Source: Planctomycetaceae bacterium
GTDB lineage: Bacteria; Planctomycetota; Planctomycetia; Pirellulales; Thermoguttaceae
Direction: 5' to 3'
Assembly: GCA_031288955.1 (NCBI GenBank)
Contig: JAITQJ010000045.1
Coordinates: forward strand, 1-6,680
DNA: 6,680 nt
Below are positions 4,949-6,680 of this stretch, piece by piece. Within the stretch, counting starts at the first letter, position 1, and each line of letters opens with the position of its first letter. The notes under the pieces were generated by a model. It worked only from the letters and a program-made list of their open reading frames with translations. It had not been told where the DNA came from and did not search any database. Both the position numbers and the translations under genes were made by a program.

Positions 4949-6676
4949 ATGCTGAAACGCCGCGGATTCATTCTCGTTGTCGTCCTTATCGTCGTTGTTT
5001 TAATGACGCTCTCCGTCTATGCGTTCTCCCGGTTTATGCTCGCCGAACGAAAAGGGACTGATATGTCGCTGCGGCAAACCCAGGTGCGGCTCCTCGCCGA
5101 GTCCGGCTCCGAATATCTGCGGATGTTTCTCGCCCAAGACCAAACTTCGCTGTTAAACCTCGGCGGTGTTTATGATAACGAATCCGAACTCTGCGGACAT
5201 ATCGTTACAGACGGCACAATATCAATGACCGGTCCATCCGCAGGAACACAAACAACCGCCGGCAGCATTGATGACCGCGATGTCGGACGCTTTTCCGTCA
5301 TTGCCCCGATGCTCTCCGAAGACGGAGTTTTGACCGGCGAAAGTATCCGCTACGGTCTCGAAGACGAATCGGCAAAACTCAATCTGCGCTGGATTATGCA
5401 AATCGAAACAGCACAGCCGGGTGATGGTCGAACAATGCTGATGCGGCTGCCGGGAGTCACCGAAGATATTGCCGATGCCCTGCTCGATTGGATGGACGAG
5501 GACAGCGAAGAGCGGGATTACGGTGCCGAAGACGAATACTACGGACAACTTGACCCGCCGTATTATACCCGTAATGCCCTGCCGGATTCGCTTGACGAAT
5601 TGCTGCTTGTTCGGGGTATTACGCCGAAACTGCTCTACGGTATCGACTGGAACCGAAACGGCGTTATCGACCTCGGCGAACCGGACGAATCAACGCTTGA
5701 TGAGTTTGATGTCTATGACGGTTCGCTGAATCTGGGACTGATTTCGCTCCTGACTCTCGACAGCCGCGAACCGATGTTTTCGCCCGAAGGTTTACCGAAG
5801 ATCAACGTCAATATGGACGACCTCGAAGAGTTGCGGACTCAATTAGCAGAGTGTTTTGAAGACGAAACGTGGGTCGATTACATTATTCAATACCGGCAGC
5901 AAGGCGCGGGTACTCAAGGTACGGGTACTCAAGGTACGGGTACTCAAGGCGCGGGGGCTGCAACCGCAACCGCTGCCCCGTCAGGCGGTTCGCCGGCAAC
6001 TCTCAATTCGCTCCTTGATTTAGTCGGCAATACCGGTTCGCCGTTTGCGGATGACCCGGACGAGATGAACGAGTATCTGCCGCTGTTGTATGATAATTTA
6101 ATGTTGGGCGGTCAGCCGGCAGCCGGACGTATTAACATCAATCAGGCTTCCCGGACGGTTCTGCAACTATTTACGGCACAGGAAAGCGAATCGGCAGACG
6201 CTGCACTGCTGCTGTTGGGGGCTGCGGCGGAGGTGATGCCTGCTGCCGATGCGGGTGTGCCGCCGATTGATTTAACGGATTATATTGAAGACATTTTGGC
6301 GGAGCGCGTTATCGACCCGTATCAGATTGAAGCACCGGAAATGAATTATCCGTTTTGGATTTACACGCACGGCATTGTAACCGATTTGGCGGAGATGAAA
6401 CAGATTGAGCCGTATTTTTGCGGACAGGGGGCGGTGTTTAAGGCAAGCATTGCCGGACGTTTCGATGAAAAGCCGCCGACAGCGCGGTTAGAGGTTTGGA
6501 TTGATGCGTCGGAGTGCGGAATTCAGCAAACGGACGATACCGCCGGTACAAATACCAGTGCAAACGGAAACAGTACGCAGATTCCGCCGGCAGCCGTCAT
6601 TCGTTTTCGGGACATTACACAACTCGGTCCCGGTTATGCTGCGGAACTTTTGGGAACGAACAATGACCGGCAATAA
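4949..6676 (+). CDS. gspK: GspK-like type II secretion minor pseudopilin
   Basis: GspK is the large minor pseudopilin that sits at the tip of the T2SS pseudopilus in the inner membrane/periplasm. From ATG 4949 the protein is 575 aa, longer than typical proteobacterial GspK. The N-terminus MLKRRG|FILVVVLIVVVLM is a prepilin leader plus hydrophobic helix. Position +5 is Val, not Glu, as is known for GspK. LLAESGSEYLRMF (48-60) continues the pilin helix. The T2SSK core follows: LPGVTEDIADALLDWMDEDS (167-186), GAEDEYY (192-198), then LPDSLDELLLVRGITPKLL (211-229). DWNRNGVIDLGE (233-244) is a canonical 12-residue EF-hand-like calcium loop. Two INxN segments, KINVNMDDL (284-292) and RININQASRTVLQLF (394-408), flank a repeat linker (319-350). 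No Shine-Dalgarno is visible. ATG 4940 (leader MDAMLKRRG) is an alternative start; the TTG at 4913 would add a polar extension unlike prepilins. The gene name follows the family and exact orthology is inferred. Confidence 0.85.
   Translation: MLKRRGFILVVVLIVVVLMTLSVYAFSRFMLAERKGTDMSLRQTQVRLLAESGSEYLRMFLAQDQTSLLNLGGVYDNESELCGHIVTDGTISMTGPSAGTQTTAGSIDDRDVGRFSVIAPMLSEDGVLTGESIRYGLEDESAKLNLRWIMQIETAQPGDGRTMLMRLPGVTEDIADALLDWMDEDSEERDYGAEDEYYGQLDPPYYTRNALPDSLDELLLVRGITPKLLYGIDWNRNGVIDLGEPDESTLDEFDVYDGSLNLGLISLLTLDSREPMFSPEGLPKINVNMDDLEELRTQLAECFEDETWVDYIIQYRQQGAGTQGTGTQGTGTQGAGAATATAAPSGGSPATLNSLLDLVGNTGSPFADDPDEMNEYLPLLYDNLMLGGQPAAGRININQASRTVLQLFTAQESESADAALLLLGAAAEVMPAADAGVPPIDLTDYIEDILAERVIDPYQIEAPEMNYPFWIYTHGIVTDLAEMKQIEPYFCGQGAVFKASIAGRFDEKPPTARLEVWIDASECGIQQTDDTAGTNTSANGNSTQIPPAAVIRFRDITQLGPGYAAELLGTNNDRQ
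5900..5959 (+). repeat. 15-bp tandem repeat, four copies, in the gspK linker
   Basis: Copies start at 5900, 5915, 5930 and 5945, with unit CAAGGTACGGGTACT. The two middle copies are identical; the outer two carry GC for TA in the middle, and the last also differs near its end. They encode QG(A/T)GT repeated, a flexible Gly/Thr/Gln linker leading into an Ala/Thr/Pro stretch. Because the unit is 15 bp, copy number can change without breaking the frame. Confidence 0.95.
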
Positions 6677-6680
6677 TTTT
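6663..6680 (+). CDS. Possible start of the next gene, overlapping gspK (partial)
   Basis: ATG 6663 opens a different frame (MTGNNF, to the window edge) and would overlap the gspK 3' end by 14 nt. GGGA at 6653-6656 lies 6 nt upstream as a weak ribosome binding site. Overlapping starts are common in secretion operons, and a GspL/PilM-like gene would be a natural neighbour. Only six codons are visible, so this is a guess. Confidence 0.25.

Noticed and set aside
1..6680. CRISPR array, tRNA or rRNA gene, insertion sequence, attachment site
   Set aside because: No spaced direct repeats, tRNA-like folds, rRNA signatures, transposase motifs or terminal inverted repeats were seen.

Overview
The window looks like chromosomal DNA of a planctomycete (Planctomycetota). 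Two things point there: the left edge encodes, on the minus strand, the start of a DUF1559-type prepilin-like protein (GFTLVELLVVIA ... LLPAVQA), a family greatly expanded in that phylum, and the right end carries a long GspK-like minor pseudopilin of the type II secretion (T2SS) family. Base composition is moderate and several starts lack a clear Shine-Dalgarno. The phylum call is inference from family knowledge; finer placement is not possible from the sequence.

Layout. (1) 1-183, minus: the prepilin-like gene, running off the left edge, with its own promoter (245-273), an inverted repeat near the expected transcription start (214-234), a strong ribosome binding site (190-197) and an ATG at 183. 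A pure (GA)11 tract (97-118) separates this ATG from the prepilin signature, and the two lie in different frames. Loss of one GA unit, or gain of two, would join them. (2) 399-2303, plus: a KefB-type cation:proton antiporter with a C-terminal NAD-binding RCK domain and an unusual charged insert near its N-terminus. (3) 2387-2758: a small probable lipoprotein. (4) 2871-4487: a membrane-anchored coiled-coil protein with a beta-rich domain, a region resembling BRCT and a tail of repeated short motifs. (5) 4491-4859: holo-ACP synthase (acpS), 3 bp after the previous stop. (6) 4949-6676: GspK-like minor pseudopilin with a canonical EF-hand-like loop and a 15-bp tandem repeat in a linker. (7) A possible overlapping gene start at the right edge.

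How they fit. The plus-strand genes are co-oriented and closely spaced. Putative promoters stand before the antiporter (356-384) and before gspK (4913-4941), so gspK may start a separate secretion operon continuing past the window. The DUF1559 protein and GspK should both be handled by a prepilin peptidase. The lipoprotein and coiled-coil protein are envelope proteins of unknown role. The most notable observation is the simple-sequence repeat that appears to place the DUF1559 gene in an OFF frame, which is a candidate phase-variation switch.
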